Shown here piece by piece: positions 26,450 through 36,515 of a stretch of 64,000 bases of DNA. The translations under genes and the position numbers were made by a program. Source of the stretch: Sporolactobacillus mangiferae (GTDB taxonomy: Bacteria; Bacillota; Bacilli; Bacillales; Sporolactobacillaceae). The first letter of the stretch is position 1, and each line of letters begins with the position of its first letter. The stretch is from positions 1-64,000 of the forward strand of contig NZ_JAMAST010000002.1 of assembly GCF_023336505.1 (NCBI RefSeq), written 5' to 3'. The notes under the pieces were generated by a model that was not told where the DNA came from, did not search any database, and worked only from the letters and a program-made list of their open reading frames with translations.

Positions 26450-27697
26450 TTAATGAACGATTGCCGGCAAACCCTTCAAATGTCTTCTTAAAAGGTCATA
26501 ACCCGTTTTTGCAGCCTGGATTCTTATCTTGTTCCGCTGCCCGTTAAAATGAAAAAGATAGGTTTCTGTCGTTTCTTTGCTCGCGAAACCAATATAAACG
26601 GTCCCAACTTCTTTGCCTTCACTTTTGTCCGGGCCAGCAACTCCTGTAAAAGAGATACCGTAATCCGCGCTGCACAATCCACGGACGTTTTCTGCCATAT
26701 GCTTTGCACACACAGCGCTGATCGCTCCTTCGGTCTCCAGAACGCTTTCCGGCACCCTCAGCACATTATGCTTGACTGAATTGGTATAGCAGACAATTCC
26801 GCCACTCAGAACGGATGAGGCACCTGAGAAACGAGCCATCCATTCAGCGGCCATGCCGGCCGTAAGGCTTTCAGCGAAGGCAACGGTTTCTTCGTGATTT
26901 TGCAGGCATTCAAAAGTAACCTGAGGGAGTGATTCTTCCCCGTATCCGTAAAGATAGCTGCCGACTCTCGCTTTAATTTTATTCTCAACTTCATCGAGCA
27001 TCGCCGTAGCCTGCATCGGATTCGCATGCTTTGCCGTCAGTCTTAAGGTGACTTCACTCTCCTTGGCGAGCGGCGCAATAGTGGGATTGGTCTGCGCGTC
27101 GATCAGGTCAATGATCCTGGTCTCCAGCTGGGACTCACCGATGCCAAAAAAGCGAAGCACACGCGATTGAATATGTTCCTCGTTTCTGCGTGCAAGGTAG
27201 TGTTCCGCAAAATCGAGAAACATTGGTTTCATTTCCGCAGGAACCCCCGGCATCAATAAATAGATGTGCGCGTTTTCTTCGACCACCATCCCCGGCGCCA
27301 TACCGTAGTGATTGGGAAGAACCTGGCTTCCTTCAATCACCAGAGCCTGCTTTTTATTATTCTCGGTCATTTCTCTGCCGGTAACTTTAAAATATTCAAG
27401 GATGCTGTCCATTGCTTTTTGATCCGTAACCATTTTTCTTTTCAGAACATGAGCAACAGTCTCTTTCGTCAGGTCGTCTCGGGTCGGACCAAGCCCGCCG
27501 GTAAAAATCAGCAGGTCCGCCCGTTTTTCAGCGTGATTGATCACATTAATCAACCGGTCCTGATTGTCCCCGCACACCGTGTGAAAAAACACGTTAACCC
27601 CCAGCGCAGCCAGATGTTCGGAAATAAATTGAGCATTCGTGTTTGCTATTTGTCCAAGCAAAAGTTCCGAACCCACTGCAATGATTTCAGCATTCAT
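26450..27697 (-). CDS. cinA: CinA: competence/damage-inducible protein, NMN deamidase type
   Basis: Two-domain protein of 415 residues. The N-terminal MoCF-like domain (about 1-170) has SELLLGQIANTNAQ and FTGGLGPTRDDLTKE, linked to ADP-ribose pyrophosphatase activity. The C-terminal CinA/PncC domain has VAFAESLTAGMAAEW, LSGGIVCYTN and GVAGPDKSEG and deamidates nicotinamide mononucleotide. It stands between pgsA and recA as in Bacillus, 96 bp before recA. GGGGG lies before the ATG. Confidence 0.96.
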   Translation of the reverse strand: MNAEIIAVGSELLLGQIANTNAQFISEHLAALGVNVFFHTVCGDNQDRLINVINHAEKRADLLIFTGGLGPTRDDLTKETVAHVLKRKMVTDQKAMDSILEYFKVTGREMTENNKKQALVIEGSQVLPNHYGMAPGMVVEENAHIYLLMPGVPAEMKPMFLDFAEHYLARRNEEHIQSRVLRFFGIGESQLETRIIDLIDAQTNPTIAPLAKESEVTLRLTAKHANPMQATAMLDEVENKIKARVGSYLYGYGEESLPQVTFECLQNHEETVAFAESLTAGMAAEWMARFSGASSVLSGGIVCYTNSVKHNVLRVPESVLETEGAISAVCAKHMAENVRGLCSADYGISFTGVAGPDKSEGKEVGTVYIGFASKETTETYLFHFNGQRNKIRIQAAKTGYDLLRRHLKGLPAIVH

Positions 27698-27781
27698 GAA
27701 CAGGAACCCCCATCAGTATATTCGAAAATACTATTCTTTTATATTATTAGCCACAACAAAATGAAGCGCAAGCGCACCTGC

Positions 27782-28360
27782 TTATTTTGAGCGTAAAAAA
27801 ATCGCGCGGTTTTTAATAAAATAATCTGCGCCGGATAAAACCGTTAGTAGAACGGCAATCCAAAGTATGATTTGATCAAGCGGAAATCCTCCAATGCCAA
27901 ATGGAACATTATTAAATAAAAAGAGAATGATGGCCGCCATTTGAGTGGTCGTCTTCCATTTAGCAATTTTGCTCGCCGCAATCACTTCACCTTCCTCAAC
28001 AGCTACCAGTCTCAGACCCGTCACGGCAAATTCACGAGCCAGGATCAGAATCACCATCCACGATTCCATTCTGCCAAGTCCGACGAAGGCGACAAAGGCA
28101 CTCATGACCAGCAGCTTATCCGCAAGCGGATCAAGCAGTTTTCCAAAATTAGTAACCAAGTGATACTTGCGTGCAAGCTGTCCATCAAGCCAGTCTGTAA
28201 ATGATGCCAGCATAAAAATGATTGCTGCCAGAAGCTGGGCCACGGGAAGCTGATAATATCCCATACTGATGCTGCCGAATGAAATCGGCGCAAGAAGCAG
28301 AATCAAAAAAATCGGAATCATAACCATTCTGGCGACTGTTAATCTATTGGCAATATTCAT
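27782..28360 (-). CDS. pgsA: CDP-diacylglycerol-glycerol-3-phosphate phosphatidyltransferase
   Basis: Integral membrane enzyme making phosphatidylglycerophosphate, the first step to phosphatidylglycerol. The CDP-alcohol phosphotransferase motif DGxxAR-x8-G-x3-D-x3-D is complete in DWLDGQLARKYH...FGKLLDPLADK. About five membrane helices. An ATG at 28366 lies too close to the GGGGG ribosome binding site, so 28360 is preferred (192 residues). Its substrate comes from CdsA, also in the window. Confidence 0.95.
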   Translation of the reverse strand: MNIANRLTVARMVMIPIFLILLLAPISFGSISMGYYQLPVAQLLAAIIFMLASFTDWLDGQLARKYHLVTNFGKLLDPLADKLLVMSAFVAFVGLGRMESWMVILILAREFAVTGLRLVAVEEGEVIAASKIAKWKTTTQMAAIILFLFNNVPFGIGGFPLDQIILWIAVLLTVLSGADYFIKNRAIFLRSK

Positions 28361-28539
28361 TTCCATATTCCCCCTGTATGGTGTAAATCATGATTTGACA
28401 AGTTTCGTTATAAAGCCCGGCTTTGTCAGGCATCAGGCGCAAACAAGGCGACCGTCACCTCATACTATATAAATTTTATACTCATATATTAATGGGTGTC
28501 TGCGCCAACCCCTTGCCAGTTGGCAAGTTTTCTACGATC

Positions 28540-28568
28540 AAAAAATGAGCCGCCTCAAGAGGCCGCTC
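28540..28568 (-). terminator. ymfM terminator
   Basis: On the minus strand GAGCGGCCTC...GAGGCGGCTC pairs over 11 bases with one mismatch, followed by ATTTTTT. It separates ymfM from pgsA. Confidence 0.75.
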
Positions 28569-28586
28569 TCCAATAAATCTTTACAG

Positions 28587-29468
28587 TTACTTGTTAAAAT
28601 TAATGAGAAGCGTCTGCACCGTATTTTTATTTGGAAAATCAACCTTTTGCCCGTTAATTTTCAGATTCGTATCCGGAACGTTACCAAATCGAAGACGAAG
28701 TGACTGAGCACTAGAGGCATCAAATTTATAAGATTTCTTGCCATGAAGATCAACCGTGCCCTGAACAATCTGTTTATTCGTTTGACCGTCAGAGGCCATG
28801 AACCATGCACCTCGTGTCTGATTTGGTGCCGCAGAGACTGTCACCTCAAATTTTTCCGTCCCAGACAGAGAATAAGTTGTTGTTGACCCCTGCTCGCTCT
28901 CTTTCTTAAGCATTTGATTCGCTGAGGAATCCGTCGCACTGTTCGAAGAACTATCTGATGAGGCCTGATTGGAAGAGGCGCTGTCCCCTTTGAACTGGAC
29001 GGAATGACTGCTGCTTGTTCCTGATGATGGATTGGAGCGATCACCCGCAAAATGCGTAATCAAAATATAAACAATCATCAGTGCGATCAGTATAAATACA
29101 ATCACAAGTGCCTTATTAACAAATGATGACCAGTTTTTCGCACGAACTGCACTTCTGCGTATCGGTTTCTGCGCCCGTTCAGACTCACTTCCATCCGGCG
29201 GCATAACCGGAGTATCCACATGTTGCCTCGCAAGTTTAGGCATATCACCTGGATACTGCTCCGACAAGCTTTTAAAGTCCAGTCCAAGCGTTTCAGCATA
29301 ATTCTTTATAAAAGCACGGGTATAAAATTCACCAGGCAATTGACTGTAGTCCCCTTCTTCAATTGCCTTCAAGTAACGCTTTTGAATTTTCGTTTCCCGT
29401 TGAAGGTCATCCAGAGAAAGTTTCTTTTGTTCCCTAGTCTCTTTCAATACTTGACCAAGTTCGCTCAA
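28587..29468 (-). CDS. ymfM: RodZ-like HTH membrane protein YmfM
   Basis: RodZ-family protein linking the MreB cytoskeleton to cell elongation. The N-terminal helix-turn-helix (LGQVLKETREQKKLSLDDLQ and YLKAIEEGDYSQLPGEFYTRAFI) occupies about 1-75. A membrane segment follows a basic stretch (ALVIVFILIALMIVYILI, about 125-142). Outside are a Ser/Asn-rich linker (about 150-185) and a C-terminal DUF4115 beta domain. Several starts compete; the TTG at 29468 has AGGTG six bases upstream. Position before pgsA matches B. subtilis. Confidence 0.9.
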   Translation of the reverse strand: MSELGQVLKETREQKKLSLDDLQRETKIQKRYLKAIEEGDYSQLPGEFYTRAFIKNYAETLGLDFKSLSEQYPGDMPKLARQHVDTPVMPPDGSESERAQKPIRRSAVRAKNWSSFVNKALVIVFILIALMIVYILITHFAGDRSNPSSGTSSSHSVQFKGDSASSNQASSDSSSNSATDSSANQMLKKESEQGSTTTYSLSGTEKFEVTVSAAPNQTRGAWFMASDGQTNKQIVQGTVDLHGKKSYKFDASSAQSLRLRFGNVPDTNLKINGQKVDFPNKNTVQTLLINFNK

Positions 29469-30407
29469 CACTAACACCTGCCACTATGAATTAATTATTA
29501 CGCTTTAATGAATTCATTCTGGTGTTTTGAACGCACCAGCATCACAATGATTTGGACATTCAATGTATGGAAAAATAATTGTTGAACGTTCTGAGTTCAA
29601 CACTATTTAGAAGCAGCCGTTCTCTTATCGATCCTGATGCAGCCATACATCTTGAAAAAGAGCACCGCCGGGAGAGCGTTGACCTATTGGTATTGGCAAC
29701 AGGTGATCGAAGCGGTTAAATTAAGTGGGCTGGATACAAAATGTACATTTCAAGTTAGCGTAGCGTGGAAAAAATCCGAAGCCACGAAAAGTTAAATCGT
29801 CAGCCCGTAGTTGTTCAAAGCATTTAAGATATCCCGTTTTCAAAACATAAAATACTCGATTCACCGCAGATCAAATCGCTTTGTCATCTTTGCCCTACTG
29901 TTCAGTTATTCGGAAACTTATTTGAAAAAAATCGGATGGGCAAGTGCAGAAAAGGCTTATCGCCCGACATTGGGAAAGTAAAGAATTTCCGCGTCAGAGT
30001 AGTTAATTGATTCTCTGGCACGAAGACTATTCTATATGATTATTCAGCCGGTATTCAATTTCCTTTTATGTATTTCGCTTCTCAGTCCTTCTTCTTTACG
30101 GTCGAATTTAAAATTCCTGTAAAATTACCAAAATCACGACCATTGATCAAGCTTCTGAAGCAAGCACCTGTTCAAGTTCATTACGCTAATAATATTATCA
30201 TAACTTCATCATTTTAACGATATATTCATAAAAAAAGCTGCTTTTGGCACTTTATTTTTATCGATTTTTTTAATCTTGATGCAAAAGGATTCCTCATCTT
30301 CAGAAGCATATGCTTCCATAACCGGATAGGAACGCATCATTCAGATCATCCTGCAGCAATCATAACTTCCTGTATCACTTTCGAACCTTTCTGAAAAAGG
30401 CACTGAT
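29469..30407. other. Gene-free 0.94-kb gap between ymfI and ymfM
   Basis: No frame with a ribosome binding site and family resemblance was found on either strand. It holds an inverted repeat GTTGAAC/GTTCAAC at 29581-29601 and AT-rich sequence. The base composition and frequent stops suggest decayed DNA. In B. subtilis the ymf genes are packed here, so material has probably been lost or replaced. Confidence 0.55.
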
Positions 30408-31136
30408 TCAGCAATACCAGGCGCCGTTGATTGAAATGACTTGCCCGCTGATGTAATCTGCGGCATCACTCATTAAATAACCGATCAATGATGCAACCTC
30501 TTCTGGAACAGCGAGGCGACCCATGGGAATGTCCTCCTTAATCAATCGGAGATCCTCCGCTCCGAACATCTTCATCATCGGCGTATCTACTGCACCTGGA
30601 GCCACTGCATTTACTGTGATACCGCTTGGAGCTACCTCTTTGGCGAGTGCCTTAACAAAGGAGTTCTGCCCGCCTTTAACCATAGAATACAATACTTCAG
30701 TCGCCGCTCCTTCGAGCCCCCAAATCGACGACACAAGCAGAATTTTACCTTTCTTTTCACGAATCATTGGTTTAACCAGTTCCTGAAGCAGACGAAACGG
30801 ACTCGTCAGCTGTAACTGAATTGTTTTTTTTATTGTGTCCGTTTTTACATTCTGAAAAAGACCAATGTCGCTGTTTCCACTCGCGTAAACAACACCATCA
30901 ATTTCTTCTCCCAACTGATCGAGTAAGGTGTCTGGTCCATTCGGGTGGGCGAGATCTGCTTTCACGCATACAAAATTCTGATCTTCATATTTTTCTTTTA
31001 ATTGATTGGCAAGCTGTTCTGTCTTATCCTTTGAATGATAATAATGCAGATAAAGAGAAGCACCTCTATACGCCAGCACTTTTGCCACAGCACTGCCGAT
31101 CGCTCCACCTGCGCCTGTAATCAGTATCCTGTTCAT
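30408..31136 (-). CDS. ymfI: Short-chain dehydrogenase YmfI (EF-P 5-aminopentanone reductase)
   Basis: Classical SDR of 242 residues: NAD(P)-binding TGAGGAIGSAVA (7-18), VVYASG, catalytic Ser in VSSIWG, Tyr-x3-Lys in YSMVKGG, and PGAVDTPM. B. subtilis YmfI reduces the 5-aminopentanone on EF-P Lys32, and location near spoIIIE supports that identity over FabG. The usual neighbours YmfF and YmfH (M16-like peptidases) are absent between it and spoIIIE. It starts 38 bp after the spoIIIE stop. Confidence 0.85.
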   Translation of the reverse strand: MNRILITGAGGAIGSAVAKVLAYRGASLYLHYYHSKDKTEQLANQLKEKYEDQNFVCVKADLAHPNGPDTLLDQLGEEIDGVVYASGNSDIGLFQNVKTDTIKKTIQLQLTSPFRLLQELVKPMIREKKGKILLVSSIWGLEGAATEVLYSMVKGGQNSFVKALAKEVAPSGITVNAVAPGAVDTPMMKMFGAEDLRLIKEDIPMGRLAVPEEVASLIGYLMSDAADYISGQVISINGAWYC

Positions 31137-31173
31137 TGTGCAGACACCCCAATTTAATAAATAGACTACGATT

Positions 31174-33492
31174 CTACCTTCCGCTTACTTCGTCGCTTTG
31201 CTTGGGAACAAGTACAGTGCGTGGCTTGCTTCCTTCGTATGGTCCGACGATATGGCGTTCCTCCATTGCGTCAATCAGGCGTGCGGCACGTGTGTAGCCG
31301 ATTCTAAATCTTCGCTGCAGCATGGAAACACTGGCCGTCTGCATGTCGACAACAAGTTGGACTGCATCGTCAAACAGCTCATCATCAACCTTCTCCTCCG
31401 TTTTCTCTGATTGTTCTGAAGGCATCATGTCCTTTTGATAGTTGGCTTTTTGCTGCCCAATCACATGGTTTACAACCGCCTCGACCTCTTCATCGGATAA
31501 GAAGGCACCTTGAATGCGTACCGGTTTCGAAGCGCCAATCGGCAGAAAGAGCATATCGCCCTTACCAAGCAGTTTCTCTGCACCTCCAGAGTCAAGAATC
31601 GTCCGCGAATCCATCATTGATGAAACACTGAACGCAATTCTTGAAGGTATGTTCGCTTTGATCACACCGGTAATAATGTCCACCGACGGGCGCTGAGTCG
31701 CAATAATCAAATGAATGCCGGCCGCACGTGCCATTTGGGCAAGTCTTGTCACTGTTTCTTCAACATCTTTCGAGGCAACCATCATTAAATCAGCAAGTTC
31801 GTCAATGATGACAACAATATAGGGCATGAGCGGCTGTTTTTCATCGTGTTCCCGGTTAAATTTGCGTACAGCCTCATTATAGCTTTCCAGATTACGCGTA
31901 CCACTCTCGGAAAACAGTTCGTAACGACGCTCCATTTCTCCGAGTACATTTTTCAGGCCCAACGCTGCCTTAGCCGGATCAGTCACAACAGGGGTCAGCA
32001 GATGCGGAATGCCGTTGTAAACATTAAGCTCGACCATTTTGGGGTCAATCATAAATAATTTAACTTCGCTTGGCTTAGTGCGCATGAGCAATGTAATGAT
32101 AATGCTGTTAATACAAACACTCTTGCCGCTTCCTGTAGCGCCTGCAACCAAAAGGTGCGGCATCCGATTTAAATCGGCTAAAATTGGTTCCCCGGAAATG
32201 TCACGTCCAAGGCCGATCGTCAATTTTGAAGACGCTCGTTTCGCATTACCGGACTCGAGTACTTCTCTGAGGCATACCATAGCAACTTCCTGATTAGGCA
32301 CTTCGATACCAACCGCTGATTTTCCCGGAATCGGCGCTTCAATGCGAATATCCTTCGCCGCCAGTGCCAGTGCCAGATCATCGCTCAGGCTAAGAATTCT
32401 GCTGACCTTCACGCCTGCTTCCGGATAAATTTCATAACGGGTAACCGCTGGACCAAGATGCACTTCTTTTACCGTGGCCCGCACACCAAAACTCTCAAAC
32501 GTTCTCTCTAACGTGCGGACATTGCCGGCAATATGCCGTCTTTCATTATTCTGAGCATTTTTGCCCGGTGCACGCAGCAACGACAGCGGTGGCAACTGAT
32601 AATCTTCATTTTCAACCGGTCCCTGTGAGAAATTCGGTACATCATTTCTGTTCACGTTTTTATGTTCATTATAATCATCTACAGAAAGCTGCACTGGGTC
32701 GCGGGAGGCGGGATTCTCTGTATCGACCATGGCCTCGTTGAAATCATGTATCTCTGGCGCACCGCCATTTGTTTCCGAAAGTTTATCATCAACGGGCGGG
32801 GCATCCTGATCGGCCCTTTCCTGTTCTTCCGCAGAAGAGCTTTGTTTCTTTTTTTCTAACTGACGTTGAAAGAGTCTTTTAAAATAAGTGCCACTGTTTT
32901 TAGCGGATTTAAAAACACGGCCAAACAGTTTATTTAATAAATCGCGAAGCGAATGGCCCGTAATTAAAATAAGCGAAACCAGAAACAGGAAAGCAGTCAT
33001 GAAATAAGTGCCGATCGTTGAGAAAAGGTAGTAAAAGAAAGCAAAACCAACAGATCCTACCATACCCCCGCCTAATCCCTGGCTTGTTATTGATCCGGTC
33101 AGTTCTTGGCGAAAAAGCAAAAAAGTATTAAAAATAACGGAGCGATTCTGCCATTCATTGACTGTGGAGAGTGCTTCGAATAATCGAACATGACTGACCA
33201 GAAGTAAAGTGAAGGTAAGAAGATAGATTCCAGAAAGTCTGCGTGTAAAAAATTCAGGCTGCCGGCGAAAAAGAATGTAGTAGACGGACAGCACAAGAAA
33301 ATATAGAAGAAGCAGTACCCACCAGTCACCGGCAAAGAACCGGGCGGCTTCCTTAATCACTTCACCTGCTACTCCCAGATCACTGATACCGATGCAGGTC
33401 AGAGCAAACATACAGAGTCCTCCGACCTCATAGATCAGCGTTTCTTTCCAACCGATTTTTGCACGTGAACGTTTTCTTTTTTTCTTAGCCAT
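31174..33492 (-). CDS. spoIIIE: DNA translocase SpoIIIE/FtsK
   Basis: Septal motor that pumps the chromosome into the forespore. Four N-terminal membrane segments (within about 15-185), an acidic linker (200-320), the FtsK alpha/beta motor with [16 protein letters not shown] (Walker A) and [13 protein letters not shown] (Walker B), and a C-terminal gamma domain (about 705-772) with [19 protein letters not shown] that reads SRS/KOPS-type polarity sequences. 772 residues. The organism is spore-forming, so SpoIIIE is the better name, though a second FtsK paralogue may exist elsewhere. Confidence 0.95.
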   Translation of the reverse strand: MAKKKRKRSRAKIGWKETLIYEVGGLCMFALTCIGISDLGVAGEVIKEAARFFAGDWWVLLLLYFLVLSVYYILFRRQPEFFTRRLSGIYLLTFTLLLVSHVRLFEALSTVNEWQNRSVIFNTFLLFRQELTGSITSQGLGGGMVGSVGFAFFYYLFSTIGTYFMTAFLFLVSLILITGHSLRDLLNKLFGRVFKSAKNSGTYFKRLFQRQLEKKKQSSSAEEQERADQDAPPVDDKLSETNGGAPEIHDFNEAMVDTENPASRDPVQLSVDDYNEHKNVNRNDVPNFSQGPVENEDYQLPPLSLLRAPGKNAQNNERRHIAGNVRTLERTFESFGVRATVKEVHLGPAVTRYEIYPEAGVKVSRILSLSDDLALALAAKDIRIEAPIPGKSAVGIEVPNQEVAMVCLREVLESGNAKRASSKLTIGLGRDISGEPILADLNRMPHLLVAGATGSGKSVCINSIIITLLMRTKPSEVKLFMIDPKMVELNVYNGIPHLLTPVVTDPAKAALGLKNVLGEMERRYELFSESGTRNLESYNEAVRKFNREHDEKQPLMPYIVVIIDELADLMMVASKDVEETVTRLAQMARAAGIHLIIATQRPSVDIITGVIKANIPSRIAFSVSSMMDSRTILDSGGAEKLLGKGDMLFLPIGASKPVRIQGAFLSDEEVEAVVNHVIGQQKANYQKDMMPSEQSEKTEEKVDDELFDDAVQLVVDMQTASVSMLQRRFRIGYTRAARLIDAMEERHIVGPYEGSKPRTVLVPKQSDEVSGR

Positions 33493-33816
33493 AATCTTCC
33501 TGCACCTCGTTTAATTCAGAGCACTTGTTTGCTTTTCACTGCTTTTGTTTTAAATTTACTCTATCTTTTGGTATTTAGCAAAGCATTGCCAATCGCGCGT
33601 TTTCGCAATGCAGGCACAGCCACTGTTAAATCGGGCAGTTGATTTTTGGACCATTTACTGAAATACAGGTGCGTCATGAAGCCACCAACCTGCGCGCCTA
33701 TGTGAGCCTGCTTATTGCGGACGAATCTCCGCTTTAATGCTCGGCTAAGCCGTTGCTTTTATTGAATGGATACAGGGCAGTGTCACCACGCTTAAAGTGG
33801 TAAATTCAAGAGTATT
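33493..33816. other. Gap between rnjB and spoIIIE with a dispersed repeat
   Basis: No coding region is supported. It contains one copy of the dispersed repeat (33727-33780) and, at its left end, the region expected to hold the spoIIIE promoter; no clear sigma-A pair was found. Confidence 0.5.
33727..33780 (+). repeat. Dispersed repeat, copy near rnjB
   Basis: CTCCGCTTTAATGCTCGGCT and the following bases through GATACAGGGCA are about 90% identical by eye to 46009-46060 in the rpsO-pnp array. It lies just downstream of the rnjB terminator. Confidence 0.7.
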
Positions 33817-33838
33817 AAAAAACCGGGCAGGACCCGGC
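33817..33838 (-). terminator. rnjB terminator
   Basis: On the minus strand CCGGG and CCCGG pair around TCCTG, followed by TTTTTT. Its CCGGGCA core is shared with the repeat family. Confidence 0.8.
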
Positions 33839-33840
33839 TT

Positions 33841-35508
33841 TTAAAATTCCATGATAATTGGCAGTATCATTGGACGGCGTTTGGTTTTATCAAAAAAGTA
33901 TTTGCTCAACGAATCACGAATTCCACTTTTTAGCGATGACCACTCAGATACGTGCTGTGTCAATGATTTTGACAGCACATCGGAAACAATATGATTAGCT
34001 TGATCTAAAAGATCTTCTGATTCACGAACATAAACAAATCCACGTGTAATGATTTCCGGACCAGCAAGTATTTTCTTTGTTCTGCGCCCCAAGGTAACCA
34101 CAACAATCACTGTACCATCTTGCGACAAAAGGCGTCGGTCTCTTAAAACAATATTTCCAACATCTCCGACACCCAGTCCGTCAACAAGGAGCTGGCCGGC
34201 CGGAACCGTGTCTGCTCTATTTGCCTCTCTGTCAGTAAATGCAACAACATCACCTTTATCAAGCAAAAATGTACGGCTGGCAGATATACCCATGGCCTCG
34301 GCCATTTTTTGCTGAGCCCTCATCATTTTAAATTCTCCATCAATTGGGATCACGTATTTGGGTCTGGTCAATTGGAGCATCATTTCAATATCTTCTCCAG
34401 CTCCATGACCGGATACGTGAACCGCTTTGCCAAAGATGACTTGAGCACCTTCACTCATTAATTGATCAATGGCATTCGTGACAGTTTTTTCATTGCTAGG
34501 CGTCAGGGAAGCCGCATAGATGATCAGGTCATGTTCCTTGAGTCTCAATTTTTTATGCAGATGGTTAGCCAGGCTTGTCAGCGGTGTTAACGGATCTCCG
34601 TCCGGACCGCTTGTCAGAATTGCGAGTTCTCTTTCCGGTTGCTTCGTCGACTTTTCCCAATTAATGAGTATGTTTTTGGGAAGCTTTAGAAATCCTTCTT
34701 TAGACGCAATAGAAATCACGCGTTCCAAATACTTTCCATCAATGGCGACCTTGCGGTTATGACGCTCACATGCCTCCAGAAATTGCTGAATACGGTAGAT
34801 ATTTGTTGCATGAATGGCAACAATGACTCTGCCTTCAGCCGAATAAAGTATGTGATTAAAACGATCACCAATAACAGCATCAGAAGGTTCCTTACCGGGG
34901 AGCTCTGCATGTTTGCTGTCGGAAAGAAGGCAAAGCACCCCTTTATCGCCGATTCGTGAGATTCTGCTTGTATCTGTAGGGAAACCTCCGACCGGAGTAA
35001 AATCAAACTTGTAATCTCCTGTATGCACAATGTAACCCTGATTTGTTTTGATGGCATAACCGACTGAATCAGGTATGCTGTGATATGTTCTAAAACACTC
35101 GATCATACACTGACCGATTTTCATACGCCGGTCAGGGTTAATTGTATTGAATAAATTTCGTGGAAAGTTTGCGCCTACTCTTTTAAGACTCTCCCACACA
35201 AGTGCCAGCGTAAAACGTGTCCCATAAACAGGTACGTTCAAATCCCTTAACAAGTAGGGAAGCCCGCCGATATTTGCCTGATGACCATGAGTTAAAAATA
35301 TACCTTGAATTTGCTCACGGCGATCACTCAAATAAGAGACATCAGGAATCACGGTATCAACACCAAGCATATCTTCATGGGGATGCATCAACCCCGCATC
35401 AATAATATAGATGGCATGATTCACTTCAATGACTGTCATATTATTTCCAATTTCGCCAACGCCGCCCATTGCATAAACTTTCACGCTGTCTTTCGTAGCA
35501 TGCGTCAA
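33841..35508 (-). CDS. rnjB: Ribonuclease J2 with degenerate metal motif
   Basis: Metallo-beta-lactamase/beta-CASP ribonuclease of 555 residues that pairs with RNase J1 in mRNA and rRNA processing. The N-terminal GGVGEIGNNMTVIE and the C-terminal DPDxxx-type RNase J domain are present, but the metal site HGHxDH reads HGHQAN (74-79): the aspartate is alanine and the following histidine asparagine. Loss of metal ligands is known for RNase J2 and suggests a structural or weakly active partner. Location beside spoIIIE/dapA matches B. subtilis rnjB. The start is TTG, eight bases after GGAGG. Confidence 0.92.
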   Translation of the reverse strand: MTHATKDSVKVYAMGGVGEIGNNMTVIEVNHAIYIIDAGLMHPHEDMLGVDTVIPDVSYLSDRREQIQGIFLTHGHQANIGGLPYLLRDLNVPVYGTRFTLALVWESLKRVGANFPRNLFNTINPDRRMKIGQCMIECFRTYHSIPDSVGYAIKTNQGYIVHTGDYKFDFTPVGGFPTDTSRISRIGDKGVLCLLSDSKHAELPGKEPSDAVIGDRFNHILYSAEGRVIVAIHATNIYRIQQFLEACERHNRKVAIDGKYLERVISIASKEGFLKLPKNILINWEKSTKQPERELAILTSGPDGDPLTPLTSLANHLHKKLRLKEHDLIIYAASLTPSNEKTVTNAIDQLMSEGAQVIFGKAVHVSGHGAGEDIEMMLQLTRPKYVIPIDGEFKMMRAQQKMAEAMGISASRTFLLDKGDVVAFTDREANRADTVPAGQLLVDGLGVGDVGNIVLRDRRLLSQDGTVIVVVTLGRRTKKILAGPEIITRGFVYVRESEDLLDQANHIVSDVLSKSLTQHVSEWSSLKSGIRDSLSKYFFDKTKRRPMILPIIMEF

Positions 35509-35629
35509 TGGGCATTCCTCCTATTAAGTTGAGCAGTCATCGCTATTGACCCGAACTAATCATTGACTTTATTATACCCAATCCCTGCTGCAAAGTACAA
35601 TTTTTTCTGATCAACTATCCTGATTTTAA

Positions 35630-36274
35630 TCAACTAATGTCAGCGATTTTTTCGGAGAATACTTTTGCTGAAACGATTGCCGCTTCACGAAGTGCTTCTG
35701 TAATCTGATCAACGCTCAGGCTTGGCGCCTCCGTATCGGCCACATCAGTCACTTGTTCCGGAAGATACGGAACATGAATAAATCCGCCAATCATCGGCCT
35801 GCTCGAAAGTTCAAGCGCATGCATCAATTTATAGAAAAGATCATTGCACACAAACATTCCAGCATGCTCAGATATACGGGAAGGAATGTTTCTATTTTGA
35901 ACAGCCGCAACAATTTCATGCACGGGAAGATCCGTCATATACCGATCCGGTCCCCCTTCCAGGATTTTCTGATTGATGCGCACAGTACCCTCGTTATCAG
36001 ATTTATCTGAATCATCTTTGTTCATTGCATAAATTTCAGGGGTTATTGCGTCTCTTCCGCCCGCTTGTCCGACTGCAATAACGATATCGGGGCAAATGAC
36101 ACGAATGGATGCAAGCAAGCGTTCAGATGCTTCTCTATAGGATACAGGCAGTTTTGTTGCATAAATATCCACTGTATCGGCAGTCTGTATGCCATCCAGA
36201 CGCCTGACCGCTTCCCAGGAAGGGTTTAATTTGCTCCCGCCAAACGGTGCGAAGCCGCTCAGTAACACTCTCAT
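35630..36274 (-). CDS. pcp: Pyrrolidone-carboxylate peptidase
   Basis: Cytosolic cysteine peptidase that removes N-terminal pyroglutamate from peptides. The C15 family signatures are present: VLLSGFAPFGGSKLNPSW, GQAGGRDAITPEIYAMN (catalytic Glu), GMFVCNDLFY (Cys) and GGFIHVPYLPEQ (His). The ATG at 36274 has GGAGG eight bases upstream; the longer start at 36295 is not used. The 214-residue length is normal. In B. subtilis pcp is elsewhere, so this is an inserted gene relative to that map. Confidence 0.94.
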   Translation of the reverse strand: MRVLLSGFAPFGGSKLNPSWEAVRRLDGIQTADTVDIYATKLPVSYREASERLLASIRVICPDIVIAVGQAGGRDAITPEIYAMNKDDSDKSDNEGTVRINQKILEGGPDRYMTDLPVHEIVAAVQNRNIPSRISEHAGMFVCNDLFYKLMHALELSSRPMIGGFIHVPYLPEQVTDVADTEAPSLSVDQITEALREAAIVSAKVFSEKIADIS

Positions 36275-36471
36275 CTCTGATTCCTCCATCTTCATTCAAA
36301 CACTTCTTTATTTTCGTGCCATTCTGTCTGAAATTACATTATTAAAGGATACAGCTGATTTATCGGCTCATTTTTAACAGGGAAGCTGAAAAATGAATTC
36401 CCATTTTCACGTCTAAATGCAACAGACTGATAAAGTCCATTTGTGCGAACACCATGATCACACGGCCAATC

Positions 36472-36512
36472 AAAAAAGGTGAATCGAACGATCCGTCCGA
36501 ATTCACCTTTTT
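36472..36512. terminator. Bidirectional terminator after dapA
   Basis: AAAAAGGTGAAT and ATTCACCTTTTT pair across a ~16-base loop that itself contains CGAACG/CGTCCG-like pairing. It sits 4 bp past the dapA stop. Confidence 0.85.
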
Positions 36513-36515
36513 AAA

